From assembly GCA_024235955.1 (NCBI GenBank), contig JACKLJ010000003.1:186001-250000 (forward strand): a stretch of DNA of 64,000 nucleotides, given 5' to 3'. Below are positions 50,238 through 58,152 of the stretch, in pieces (within the stretch, counting starts at the first letter, position 1; each line of letters opens with the position of its first letter). The notes under the pieces were generated by a model. The model saw nothing but the letters and a program-made list of their open reading frames with translations. It was not told the DNA's origin and searched no databases. Origin of the DNA: Burkholderiaceae bacterium (GTDB lineage: Bacteria; Pseudomonadota; Gammaproteobacteria; Burkholderiales; Burkholderiaceae_C). The position numbers and the translations under genes were made by a program.

Positions 50238-51011
50238 ATGAACAATGCCACGACCGGGGAGCTCTTTCGCCAGGATGCAACACGCACCGAATGCCAGGCC
50301 ACGGTGCTGGCGACGGGCGAGGGCGGCGTCGTGCTCGACCGCACGGTGTTCTACCCGCTGGGTGGCGGCCAGGCCGGTGACAGCGGCTGGCTGGTGCTGG
50401 AGGGCGGCACCGAGATCGCCATCGCCGACACCCGCAAGGAGAAGGCCGACGACGGCAGCTTCACAGGCCGCATCAGCCATCTGCCAGCGCCGGATCAGGG
50501 CGATGTGCTATCAAAAGTGAAGAGCGGCGACACCGTGACGGCGCGCATCGATGCCCCGCGCCGGCAGCGGCTGATGCGCTTTCACACCACCAGCCACCTG
50601 CTGTGCCACCTGGTCGGCAAGCCGGTCAACGGCTGCTCCATCACGCCGGAATACGCGCGGGTGGACTTCCACATGACCGAGCCGCTGGATAAGGAAGCGC
50701 TCACTGACGGCATTGCGCGCCTGGTGGCGGCTGCATTGCCCGTCACCGTGGGCAGCGTGACGGACGCCGAGCTGGACGCCAACCCGCAGCTCATCAAGAG
50801 CATGAGCGTGCAGCCGCCGCGCGGCAGCGGCACGGTGCGCACCATCCGCGTCGGCGGCGATGGCGATGCGGCGCCGATCGACCTGCAGCCCTGCGGTGGC
50901 ACCCACGTGGCCAACACGGCCGAGATCGGCGCCGTGGTGGTCACCAAGATCGAGAAGAAGAGCGCCACGACACGGCGCGTGGTGCTGGGGTTCGGCGCGA
51001 CGCCAGGCTGA
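50238..51011 (+). CDS. AlaX-like alanyl-tRNA editing protein
   Basis: 257 residues of the type that resembles the editing and C-terminal part of alanyl-tRNA synthetase. The zinc ligands are H116 and H120 in RFHTTSHLLCHL and C219 plus H223 in QPCGGTHVANTAEIG. N-terminal FYPLGGGQAGDSGWL is a classical AlaX-II segment. It removes Ser or Gly mischarged to tRNA-Ala. The short stretch near 50508 (GCTATCAAAAGTG) may be a relic of R1 within a surface loop. Confidence 0.93.
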   Translation: MNNATTGELFRQDATRTECQATVLATGEGGVVLDRTVFYPLGGGQAGDSGWLVLEGGTEIAIADTRKEKADDGSFTGRISHLPAPDQGDVLSKVKSGDTVTARIDAPRRQRLMRFHTTSHLLCHLVGKPVNGCSITPEYARVDFHMTEPLDKEALTDGIARLVAAALPVTVGSVTDAELDANPQLIKSMSVQPPRGSGTVRTIRVGGDGDAAPIDLQPCGGTHVANTAEIGAVVVTKIEKKSATTRRVVLGFGATPG

Positions 51012-51026
51012 GGCGCCTCGGGTGCC

Positions 51027-51055
51027 CCGCATGGTCTGCTCCGCGGCCTTCTGAT
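51027..51055 (+). repeat. R2 fragment
   Basis: Only the end of R2 remains (ATGGTCTGCTCCGCGGCCTT) shortly after the AlaX-like stop. Confidence 0.5.
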
Positions 51056-51117
51056 CGTCGGGCCCGGCTCATGGGGGTGCGGTACGTGGGCCAGATGAGC
51101 CTGTGGGGCATGGCGCC

Positions 51118-51180
51118 GAATTTCAAGGAAAAATGGCCTCCGGCCCTTTGTTGACGGGCGCAGGCAGCTCTTGTTTCAGG
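51118..51180 (-). repeat. R1 dispersed repeat, copy (intergenic)
   Basis: The minus strand reads GAGCTGCCTGCGCCCGTCAA, then AAAGGGCCGGAGGCCATTTT and a TTGAAATT end. It lies between the AlaX-like gene and the sensor-domain fragment. Confidence 0.88.
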
Positions 51181-51266
51181 AGCAATTCGATGGCCCTTCG
51201 GGGCAGATCCATGATCCTTCGGCAGCTTGCGCAAGCGGCATCGACGGCTGGACAGGGCTGGCGTTT

Positions 51267-51878
51267 TCAGTCCAGCGGCGGCTCGGTGCGCGGTGGGGCG
51301 GCAGCGGGTGGCGGCGCATTGGCGCGGCGCAGCACCAGGGTGAAGGCGATGCCGCAGGCCAGCGTGGCCAGCAGCACGTAGGCGGCCAGGGTGAGGCCCA
51401 GGCTGGTGAGGAAGGCGTCCTGCGCGCTGGTTTCCACCGCCATCACCACCGACAGCGGCGCCGCGCCGCTGAGCTGCGTCTGCATGGGCACGGCGCTGCC
51501 GCGCCACAGGTGACGGCCGTCGCGCCAGGTGGCCAGTGGCACCGGCCCGTGCACGCCGCCGGGCGCGGCGGCCGCCAGCACCTGGGGCGAGGCGCCCTGC
51601 TGGTACAGCACCTGGCCGTAGGCGCCCTGCACCAGCACGGCCAGCCGCGGATCGGCGGCGAAGGCAGCCTGGAAGTGCAGCGGCAGATCGGCCAGGCTGC
51701 CGGCGCCGTCCACCCGCACCAGCAGCCTGCGCGCCAGCTCCAGCCGTTGCTGCACCTGGCGCCGGTCCTGCTCTTCCAGCTGGATCGACAGCGTGAGCCA
51801 GGTCACGGCGGCCAGCAAGGCCAGCGCCAGCGCGGCAATGGCGGTGAGCAGGGCGGGGAGGTGACGTGGCGGCGGCAT
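51267..51878 (-). CDS. Membrane sensor-domain protein resembling a kinase without its kinase domain
   Basis: 203 residues: helix 1 (about 10-30), a periplasmic part with LEEQDRRQVQQRLELARRLL, DPRLAVLVQGAYGQVLYQQG and SVVMAVETSAQDAFL, and helix 2 (about 160-182). This layout and these segments resemble the N-terminal sensor part of heavy-metal-type kinases (CusS/IrlS group). After helix 2 a Pro/Ala-rich tail ends at the stop; no HAMP, HisKA or ATPase is found downstream, where instead R1 and R2 sequences lie. It could be a truncated relic or a stand-alone sensor. Confidence 0.55.
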   Translation of the reverse strand: MPPPRHLPALLTAIAALALALLAAVTWLTLSIQLEEQDRRQVQQRLELARRLLVRVDGAGSLADLPLHFQAAFAADPRLAVLVQGAYGQVLYQQGASPQVLAAAAPGGVHGPVPLATWRDGRHLWRGSAVPMQTQLSGAAPLSVVMAVETSAQDAFLTSLGLTLAAYVLLATLACGIAFTLVLRRANAPPPAAAPPRTEPPLD

Positions 51879-51912
51879 GGCGGGTGTGGCAGGCCCGCCT
51901 ATGCTACACAAG

Positions 51913-51958
51913 ATGTAGCTGCCTGCGGCAGCCAGCTATGGGCCTGGGCCCGATTTCA
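51913..51958 (+). repeat. R1 dispersed repeat, short copy
   Basis: TGTAGCTGCCTGCGGCAGCC is followed by ATGGGCCTGGGCCCGATTTC. The stop codon of the cfa-type gene (minus strand, 51956-51958) lies at its end. Confidence 0.75.
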
Positions 51959-53224
51959 TGCCGGATTCGGGTACATCCAGCGGCGCGACCAGGGTTGCGC
52001 GTCGGGCGTCTGGCCGGCGCGGCGGCACAGCACCTGGAACAGCGAGATCTCGTCCTGCTCGAAGGCCCACTGGCAGCCGATCAGGTAAACGCGCCAGATG
52101 CGCCAGCGCCGCTCGTCCACCAGCGGCTTGATCTGCGCGGTGTGCGCCTCGAAGGCCTCGCTCCAGAAGCTCAGGGTGCGGGCGTAGTGGCGGCGCAGGC
52201 CTTCCACGTCGACCGCCTCCAGGCCGCCCTGCTGCATCGTGGTGAGCACGGTGCCGATGTGCGGCAGCTCGCCCTGCGGGAACACGTAACGGTCGATGAA
52301 GCGGCCGCCGCCGTAAGAGGTCTCGGCGTTGTCGGGGTCGGTGGAGGTGATGCCGTGGTTGAGCGCCCAGCCGCCCGGGGCCAGAAGGTCGTGGACGATG
52401 CGGAAGTAGCCCGGCAGGTTCTTCAGCCCCACGTGCTCGAACATGCCGACGCTGCTGATGCGGTCAAACGGGCCTTTCACGTCGCGGTAATCCTGCAGGC
52501 GGATCTCGATGCGGTCCTGCAGGCCGGCGGCGCGCACGCGCTCCACCGCCAGGTCGTGCTGGTTCTGCGACAGCGTGATGCCCACGCAGCGCGCGCCGAA
52601 CTTTTCTGCCGCGCGCAGCACCAGCGCGCCCCAGCCACAACCGATGTCCAGCAGCGTCTGGCCCGGCTCCAGGCGCAGCTTGGTCAGGATGTGGTCGATC
52701 TTCCTGGTCTGCGCCTCGGCCAGCGTCTCTTGCCCGGTCTCGAAATAGGCGCAGGAATAGACCATGGCCGGGTCCAGCCACTGGGCGTAGAACTCGTTGG
52801 AGACGTCGTAGTGGTACTGGATCGCCTCCCTGTCGCTCTGCTTGCTGTGCGACACGGCCTGGCCCAGGTGGCGCGCGATGCGCCCGAGCAGCCCGCCACC
52901 CTTCTGCTCGGACTGGGCCTGCTCGCCGGCTTCCGACAGCCTCCAGGCCACGTCCATGATGTCGGGCACGGCGCCGTCGAGGTCGATCTGGCCTTCCACG
53001 TAAGCCTGGCCCAGGGTGTCGAAGCTTGGCGCCAGCAGCGCGGCCACGGCGGCCGGCTGGCGCAGGCGCACGCGCACGCGGGGCTCGGTGCGGCCCAGGC
53101 GCAGCTGCTGTTCGGGGGCGTCGCCCCAGGCGATGGCCAGGGGCAGGTCGGCGCGCTCGCGCATGCGTTCGGCCCAGCTGTGCAGGGCGCTCTGCACGGG
53201 GGAAGGCAGGGAGATGGCGGTCAT
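51956..53224 (-). CDS. cfa: Cyclopropane-fatty-acyl-phospholipid synthase family protein
   Basis: 422-residue SAM-dependent enzyme that adds a methylene bridge to unsaturated acyl chains of membrane phospholipids. The SAM loop is LLDIGCGWGALVLRAAEKFG, preceded by YSCAYFETGQETLAEAQ, and the active-site stretch is SVGMFEHVGLKNLPGYF. Length and order match bacterial Cfa; the N-terminal lipid-binding part is more variable. ATG 53224 has a weak ribosome site. It is divergent from the DsbD-like gene. Confidence 0.93.
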   Translation of the reverse strand: MTAISLPSPVQSALHSWAERMRERADLPLAIAWGDAPEQQLRLGRTEPRVRVRLRQPAAVAALLAPSFDTLGQAYVEGQIDLDGAVPDIMDVAWRLSEAGEQAQSEQKGGGLLGRIARHLGQAVSHSKQSDREAIQYHYDVSNEFYAQWLDPAMVYSCAYFETGQETLAEAQTRKIDHILTKLRLEPGQTLLDIGCGWGALVLRAAEKFGARCVGITLSQNQHDLAVERVRAAGLQDRIEIRLQDYRDVKGPFDRISSVGMFEHVGLKNLPGYFRIVHDLLAPGGWALNHGITSTDPDNAETSYGGGRFIDRYVFPQGELPHIGTVLTTMQQGGLEAVDVEGLRRHYARTLSFWSEAFEAHTAQIKPLVDERRWRIWRVYLIGCQWAFEQDEISLFQVLCRRAGQTPDAQPWSRRWMYPNPA

Positions 53225-53404
53225 GGCAACGGTCGGAAGTCAGCGGAACAACACCCGCGAACCCGCGTTCGCGGCACCTTGAAATTACAGCAAACTGCGT
53301 GCCAATGCACGTGTCACCGGCGTGCTGCCTTCTCGTGCCGGACAATCGACGGAACCTGGCGGGGGCTTGCCGCCTCTGTATCCAGGCGCCCCAGCCCGAC
53401 GACC

Positions 53405-55642
53405 ATGCCCCGAAGCCTCTCGCACCGACTCCTGATTGCTATCTTCTGGATAGCTGCCTGCGCCCTCTGCAAGCCGGCTGCAGCCCAGAATGCCCCAAAA
53501 TCCGTGGTCGAGACCGAGCAGGTGCGCGCCGAGCTGATGGCCTTTGCGCCGCAGGGCGTGCCGCTTGGCAAGGACCCGGCCCAGTCGGGCGACCAGCCGG
53601 TCTGGGTGGGCCTGCAGATCACCCACCAGCCGCACTGGCACACCTACTGGAAGAACTCCGGCGACTCCGGCCTGCCCACCGAACTCGAGTTCACCCTGCC
53701 GCCGGGCGTGATGACGGGCGACATCGCCTGGCCGCTGCCCAGGAAGATTCCCATCGGCCACCTGGCCAACTACGGCTACGAAGACACGGTGCTGCTGCCG
53801 GTGCCGCTGATCGTCACGCCGGGCTACAAGCCGTCGGTGCTCGACGACAGCCTGGACGTGCGGCTCAAGGCCAGCTGGCTGGTGTGCCGTGTCGAATGCA
53901 TCCCGCAGGAAGGTGAGTTCTCACTCAAGCTGCCGCTGCGCAGCTCCACCGCGCTGAACGGCCCGGCGTTCGAGGCGGCCCTCAAGGCGCAGCCCAAGCC
54001 GCTGGCCGGCGAACAAAGCGTGACGTTGGCCGACGGCGGCCAGCGCCTGCACGTGCGGGTGAACGGACTGCCGGCGGCGCTGCGCGGCCAGAACCTGGAG
54101 CTGTTCCCGGAAACACCGGGCGTGATCCTCACCGCCGCCCAGCCGGGCGACACCGCCGGTCCGCGCACCTGGACCCAGCGTTGGGACGAAGGCGCCTGGA
54201 CGGCCGACCTGCCCGTGTCGCCCGAGCGCAGCGAAAGCCCGTCGCACATGCCGCTGGTGCTGGTGGCCGGTGGCCAGGGCTGGCGCGCCGACGCCCAGGT
54301 GCAGGGCGCCTGGCCGGCGCTGGCACCGGTGGCGGGCGTGTCCCCCGCGCTGGAGGCGGCGCTCAGGTCCAACGCCGCGCCGGTCGGCGCGGCACCGGCG
54401 CCCATGGCCGCGCGGCTGGCGGTGCCGGCTGGCGCCTTCGCGCTGGCGTTGCTCGGTGCGCTGCTGGGCGGCATGGTGCTGAACCTGATGCCCTGCGTGT
54501 TCCCGGTGCTGGCGATCAAGGTGCTCGGCTTCGCCCGCCACGCCGACGACCGGCGCGCGCACCGCGTCAGCGGCGTGGCCTACAGCGCCGGCGTGGTGCT
54601 GTCGTTCCTGGCGCTGGGCGCGCTGATGCTGGCGCTGCGCGCGGCCGGCGAGCAGTTGGGCTGGGGCTTCCAGCTGCAGTCGCCCTGGGTGGTGGCGGCC
54701 CTGGCCACGCTGTTCACCGTGATCGGCCTCAACCTGGCGGGCGTGTTCGAGTTCGGCCAGTTCGTGCCCAGCAGCGTGGCCAGCCTGGAAGCGAAGCACC
54801 CGGTGGTCAACGCCTTCCTGTCCGGCGTGCTGGCGGTGGCCGTGGCCTCGCCCTGCACGGCACCGTTCATGGGCGCCTCGCTCGGCCTCGCGGTGGCGCT
54901 GCCGGAGGCGCAGGCGCTGGCCATCTTCGCCGCGCTGGGCGCGGGCATGGCGCTGCCCTACCTGCTGGCGAGCTGGCTGCCGCAGGTGGCGCGCCTGCTG
55001 CCGCGGCCCGGCGCCTGGATGCAGGTGTTCAGGCAGTTCATGGCCTTCCCCATGTTCGCCACCGTGGCCTGGCTGCTGTGGGTGCTGGGCCAGCAGAGCG
55101 GCATCGACGGTGCGGCCGCGCTGCTGGTGCTGCTGGTGCTGCTGGCCATGCTGCTCTGGGCGCTCGGCCTGGCGGGCCGCACGCGGCTCTGGGTTGCTTC
55201 TTTTTCCATAGCTGCCTTCGCCCTTCTGGCGGGGGCCATCGGCCAGAATGTCGTCAAGCCGTTGGAAGGCAGCGGTGCCGTGGCGGCCGCTCCCGGCCAG
55301 CCGGTGCGCTGGCAGCCCTGGACGCCGCAGGCGGTGCAGGCCGCGCTGGCAGAGGGCAAGCCGGTGTTCGTGGATTTCACCGCCGCCTGGTGCGTGACCT
55401 GCCAGTACAACAAGAAGACCACGCTGGCCAGCGCCGAGGTGCTGCAGGCGCTTGACGCGCGCGGCGTCCAGACCTTCCGCGCCGACTGGACGCGGCGCGA
55501 CCCGGTCATCTCGGCCGAACTCGGCCGCCTGGGCCGCAGCGGCGTGCCGGTGTACCTGGTGCAGGCGCCCGGTGGCCAGCCGCAGCTGCTGAGCGAGGTG
55601 CTGAGCGTGGACGAGGTCACGGCCGCGCTGGCAAAGTTGTAG
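53405..55642 (+). CDS. DsbD/ScsB-like membrane thiol:disulfide interchange protein
   Basis: 745 residues. Signal peptide (about 1-28), then a periplasmic DsbC-like domain with WHTYWKNSGDSGLPTEL and a LVCRVECIPQEG cysteine pair. The membrane electron-transfer domain starts near residue 345, with PCVFPVLAIKVLGFARHADD holding the first helix cysteine and SPCTAPFMGASLGLAV the second. A C-terminal thioredoxin-like domain has FTAAWCVTCQYNK. It passes electrons from the cytoplasm to periplasmic partners. R1 sequence encodes most of the signal peptide and again a membrane segment near residue 600. Confidence 0.9.
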   Translation: MPRSLSHRLLIAIFWIAACALCKPAAAQNAPKSVVETEQVRAELMAFAPQGVPLGKDPAQSGDQPVWVGLQITHQPHWHTYWKNSGDSGLPTELEFTLPPGVMTGDIAWPLPRKIPIGHLANYGYEDTVLLPVPLIVTPGYKPSVLDDSLDVRLKASWLVCRVECIPQEGEFSLKLPLRSSTALNGPAFEAALKAQPKPLAGEQSVTLADGGQRLHVRVNGLPAALRGQNLELFPETPGVILTAAQPGDTAGPRTWTQRWDEGAWTADLPVSPERSESPSHMPLVLVAGGQGWRADAQVQGAWPALAPVAGVSPALEAALRSNAAPVGAAPAPMAARLAVPAGAFALALLGALLGGMVLNLMPCVFPVLAIKVLGFARHADDRRAHRVSGVAYSAGVVLSFLALGALMLALRAAGEQLGWGFQLQSPWVVAALATLFTVIGLNLAGVFEFGQFVPSSVASLEAKHPVVNAFLSGVLAVAVASPCTAPFMGASLGLAVALPEAQALAIFAALGAGMALPYLLASWLPQVARLLPRPGAWMQVFRQFMAFPMFATVAWLLWVLGQQSGIDGAAALLVLLVLLAMLLWALGLAGRTRLWVASFSIAAFALLAGAIGQNVVKPLEGSGAVAAAPGQPVRWQPWTPQAVQAALAEGKPVFVDFTAAWCVTCQYNKKTTLASAEVLQALDARGVQTFRADWTRRDPVISAELGRLGRSGVPVYLVQAPGGQPQLLSEVLSVDEVTAALAKL
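53434..53502 (+). repeat. R1 repeat forming the signal peptide of the DsbD-like protein (in frame)
   Basis: ATTGCTATCTTCTGGATAGC, then TGCCTGCGCCCTCTGCAAGC, then CGGCTGCAGCCCAGAATGCC and CCAAAA follow the R1 order. Translated, it gives the hydrophobic core and cleavage region (IAIFWIAACALCKPAAAQNA). Confidence 0.8.
55194..55251 (+). repeat. R1 repeat inside the DsbD-like gene, membrane segment (in frame)
   Basis: TTGCTTCTTTTTCCATAGCT, then GCCTTCGCCCTTCTGGCGGG, then GGCCATCGGCCAGAATG match R1. Translated it gives a hydrophobic helix (VASFSIAAFALLAGAIGQNV) ahead of the thioredoxin domain. Confidence 0.72.
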
Positions 55643-55676
55643 CGCCAGCCGCAGGCTGCTGGCGGATAATGGCTGC

Positions 55677-56177
55677 ATGAGCCAAAGAAGAAGGCTGATC
55701 CGGCTGCGCCGCCGGCACATCGCCCGGCGCGGGTTGTTGTATTCGCTCGTGCTGGTGGCGGCCATCCTGCTGCTGGGCGGCATCGGCTTCTGGGTGCTCG
55801 ACCCCAAGGTGCAGAGCTTCTCCGACGGCCTGTGGCTGGCCTTCACCACGGCCGCCACCGTGGGCTATGGCGACATGGTGCCTTCCACCCACCTGTCGCG
55901 CGCCTTCGCGGTGGTCGTCGTGCTGCTCGGGCTGGCGGTGCTGTCGCTGGTCACCGCCTCGCTGGCGGCGATCTTCGTCGAGCAGGATGTGGAAGACGAG
56001 GAGCGCCACGCCGAACTGGAGTTGCTGCGCGGCCTGCGCGCGCTGCGCCACGACGTCAGCGTGCTGCGCGCCGAGGTGGAGCACATGGTGGAAGTGCAGG
56101 CCGAAGCGGTGGCCCGGCTCGATGCGGTGACCCGGCAACGGGACGAGGCCGCGGAGCGCCCGAGCCCGGTCAACTGA
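55677..56177 (+). CDS. Potassium channel family protein (two-helix type)
   Basis: 166 residues with two membrane helices (about 18-40 and 78-102) around a pore loop. The K+ selectivity filter TVGYGD is at residues 61-66. The C-terminal part is a charged, likely coiled-coil segment (RHAELELLRGLRALRHDVSV) and no RCK/TrkA domain is present. It would assemble as a tetramer in the inner membrane. It follows the DsbD-like gene by 34 bases. Confidence 0.9.
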   Translation: MSQRRRLIRLRRRHIARRGLLYSLVLVAAILLLGGIGFWVLDPKVQSFSDGLWLAFTTAATVGYGDMVPSTHLSRAFAVVVVLLGLAVLSLVTASLAAIFVEQDVEDEERHAELELLRGLRALRHDVSVLRAEVEHMVEVQAEAVARLDAVTRQRDEAAERPSPVN

Positions 56178-56309
56178 GCCTCTGCCCGCCCGCGCCGCGC
56201 CGTGGTCGCGGGCAACATTTGGTAGCGTTTGCCCCTGCATGGCTGCTGTAAGGTCGTCCGCAGTGACCTTGGGTCCTTACCTTCCACCTCACCGCAGAAT
56301 CAGTTCACC

Positions 56310-56549
56310 ATGGCCATGATCCATTGCCCCGAATGCCAACGCCAGGTCTCGGACCAGGCGCAAAGTTGCCCCGGCTGCGGCCACCCGCTGAAGGCGGCGC
56401 AACCGGTCAGCCGCGCCGGCGGCGTCGCCCAGACCGTCGCCCCGGTGGTGGGCAAGGTGGCCAGCACCTACCTCATCGTGCTGGGCGTGGTGGCGGCGGT
56501 GCTGTTCCTCGGCTTCTTCCTGCTGATGGGGAAGGTGGCCGGGGGCTGA
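56310..56549 (+). CDS. Small zinc-ribbon membrane protein
   Basis: 79 residues. An N-terminal zinc ribbon (HCPECQRQVSDQAQSCPGCGHPL) has four cysteines in CxxC pairs, then a linker and one C-terminal membrane helix (about 55-76). ATG 56310 is preferred over the upstream in-frame starts, which lack coding character. Function unknown; zinc-ribbon-plus-helix proteins are common and diverse. Confidence 0.72.
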   Translation: MAMIHCPECQRQVSDQAQSCPGCGHPLKAAQPVSRAGGVAQTVAPVVGKVASTYLIVLGVVAAVLFLGFFLLMGKVAGG

Positions 56550-56645
56550 CCGCAGTGGCGAGGCAGCCTGCATGCGGGCTGACTTCGCAATTTCTCACGC
56601 GCATCGTGCTCACCTGAGGGGTTGAGCGGGCACGCGTCGCGCTCC

Positions 56646-56696
56646 GGGCCTGCAGGCTTCCCGGCGATCGAGCCGAGGCGTGGCAGGCCCTTTTTT
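56646..56696 (+). terminator. Probable terminator after the zinc-ribbon gene
   Basis: The arms GGGCCTGC (56646-56653) and GCAGGCCC (56683-56690) are exact inverted repeats with a 29-base intervening loop that can fold further, followed by six T residues. The large loop lowers certainty. Confidence 0.6.
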
Positions 56697-57145
56697 GCGG
56701 TAGCCGTTGTGGTTCTCCATTCTTGCCATCTCCGGACCCCTGGCTTTCCTGCTTCCTGCACTGCTGCCGCAGCGCTGGCATCAGGCCGATGACAGCCTCT
56801 CTCAGACAACCCCCTACCTTGCCGGGCATGGCTTCCAATCCGCGTCTTCCTTCCATGTAGTGCGCGGCGGTCACGCAGTTTTCATGGTGGTTGGAAACAC
56901 TTGTCAGTTGTAAGGGAGTGTTGACGACTTACCGGTGGGAGCATGGGCATGCGGCGGGGCGGACGGCCTGGCGGCCGGGACGCCCGGGCCATGGTGCCGC
57001 CATGCCGTGCGGCGTGTCTCCACGCGGTCTTGGGCGGCTTATTTGCAGTGCTCGGGAAGCAGTTGCGGAGGTGGCATTCGCGCGAAGCGAGGTTGGCCTG
57101 GCCGCTACACAAAACTTTACGAACGGGGCGCGGCTCCCCCGCACG
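56697..57145. other. Gene-free stretch upstream of the repeat-protein cluster
   Basis: About 450 bases without a convincing gene. It must contain the promoter of the cluster beginning at 57191, but I cannot defend a specific -35/-10 pair. No R1 or R2 copy is present. Confidence 0.5.
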
Positions 57146-57174
57146 ATGCAACGCAGCAACTCGCGGAGTTGCAT
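57146..57174 (+). promoter_or_regulatory. Competing hairpins in the leader of the repeat-protein cluster
   Basis: GCAACTC-GCG-GAGTTGC (57156-57172) is a perfect 7-base stem. GTTGCAT at its 3' side can instead pair with ATGCAAC at 57146-57152. The two folds exclude each other. They end 6 bases before the GAGGG ribosome site of the first gene, so they could influence its translation. Confidence 0.45.
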
Positions 57175-57190
57175 TACCGATGAGGGATTC

Positions 57191-57556
57191 ATGATGAAGA
57201 AACTTGCTGTGTTGGGCGCTGCGGTTCTGGCGCTGTCTTGCGGTTCGGCTTTCGCCCAGTCGGGTGAGATTTCGATTCCGGGCCTGGGCTCCGGCAAGGG
57301 CTCGATGGGATCGGATGTGACCAACTCCACGATCACGGTGGCCAACAACAAGGCGTCGGACATCACCGTGGGTGGTGGCTCGCTGGGCATCACCGGCCTG
57401 GGCTCGGTGTCCATGGCGGGGGTCGCCAATGTCAACAGCGTCAACATCACCGGCTCGCGCGTCAAGGACTCGACCATCAGCGTCACCGGCAACGAGGCCA
57501 CGGGCGTGAGGGCGATCGGCGGCGTTGCCAACGTCAACAGCGTCAACATCAACTGA
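57191..57556 (+). CDS. Small secreted repeat protein 1 (one long plus one short repeat)
   Basis: 121 residues with a clear signal peptide (MMKKLAVLGAAVLALSCGSA, cleavage after FAQ). The mature part starts SGEISIPGLGSGKGSMGSDV and then holds two related repeats. The first is long (from NNKASDITVGGG to VANVNSVNI, with an extra SLGITGLGSVSMAG); the second is short (from GNEATGVRAIGG to VANVNSVNIN). Composition is rich in G, S, N, V and A, without cysteine in the mature part, as in amyloid-type or beta-solenoid surface proteins. A GAGGGA ribosome site lies just upstream. I know no named family; it is the first gene of a cluster with a CsgG-like channel, so it is a likely export substrate. Confidence 0.8.
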   Translation: MMKKLAVLGAAVLALSCGSAFAQSGEISIPGLGSGKGSMGSDVTNSTITVANNKASDITVGGGSLGITGLGSVSMAGVANVNSVNITGSRVKDSTISVTGNEATGVRAIGGVANVNSVNIN

Positions 57557-57626
57557 TCGACGCGGCCGTCGCGGCGGTACCGGCCATGGAATCGGTTTGC
57601 CGCGCGGTCGCGCAGGGAGTTCCATC

Positions 57627-57998
57627 ATGCGTGGGTTCAGACGGCTGCTGGCCGTGGCACTGCTTTCCGGGACCGGCCTGGCTGGCGCCCAGACCATCGA
57701 CATCTCGATTCCGGGCGTCGCCAGCGCGAAAGGCTCGATGGGATCGACCGTCACCAATTCGCAGCTGACTTCAGCCAACAACAAGGCCAGCGACATCACG
57801 GTGGGCGGCGGTTCCGCCGGCATCAACGTCAAGGCGACCACCGTGTCGCTCAACATGGCCGGCGTGGCCAACGTCAACGGCATCAACGTCACCGGTTCCC
57901 GGGTCACCGACTCCCATGTCAGCGTGACCACCAACACCGCCGACACGGTGAAGGCGATCGGTGGCGTGGGCAACGTGAACAACGTCAACATCAACTGA
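57627..57998 (+). CDS. Small secreted repeat protein 2 (paralogue of protein 1)
   Basis: 123 residues, with a signal peptide cleaved near LAGAQ. The mature protein (TIDISIPGVASAKGSMGSTV) is a clear paralogue of the preceding gene: the same head, then a long repeat (NNKASDITVGGG to VANVNGINV, with inserted SAGINVKATTVSLNMAG) and a short repeat (NTADTVKAIGG to VGNVNNVNIN). A CAGGGAG ribosome site precedes ATG 57627. The two small proteins are 70 bases apart and were produced by tandem duplication. Confidence 0.8.
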   Translation: MRGFRRLLAVALLSGTGLAGAQTIDISIPGVASAKGSMGSTVTNSQLTSANNKASDITVGGGSAGINVKATTVSLNMAGVANVNGINVTGSRVTDSHVSVTTNTADTVKAIGGVGNVNNVNIN

Positions 57999-58152
57999 CG
58001 GCGTGACGCGGTGGCTGCAGTCCCCTTGGGCTCGCTGGTCGTCGCGTGCGCATGCAATTCCGACGGGGAGGTGCTTGCCCTGGTTGGAGATCTGTTCGAT
58101 GCACTGGCGCCCGCGCGCTGGCGCAAAAAAGGGGGAGCAGGTGGCTGAAGCG

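Noticed and set aside
56707..56913. 68-codon frame in the gap before the repeat-protein cluster
   Set aside because: No ribosome site, no conserved-looking segment and mixed composition; more likely non-coding leader or promoter DNA.
57191..57998. Curlin (CsgA/CsgB) subunits
   Set aside because: The repeats lack the Gln and Asn spacing of curlin repeats; only the general size and export context agree.
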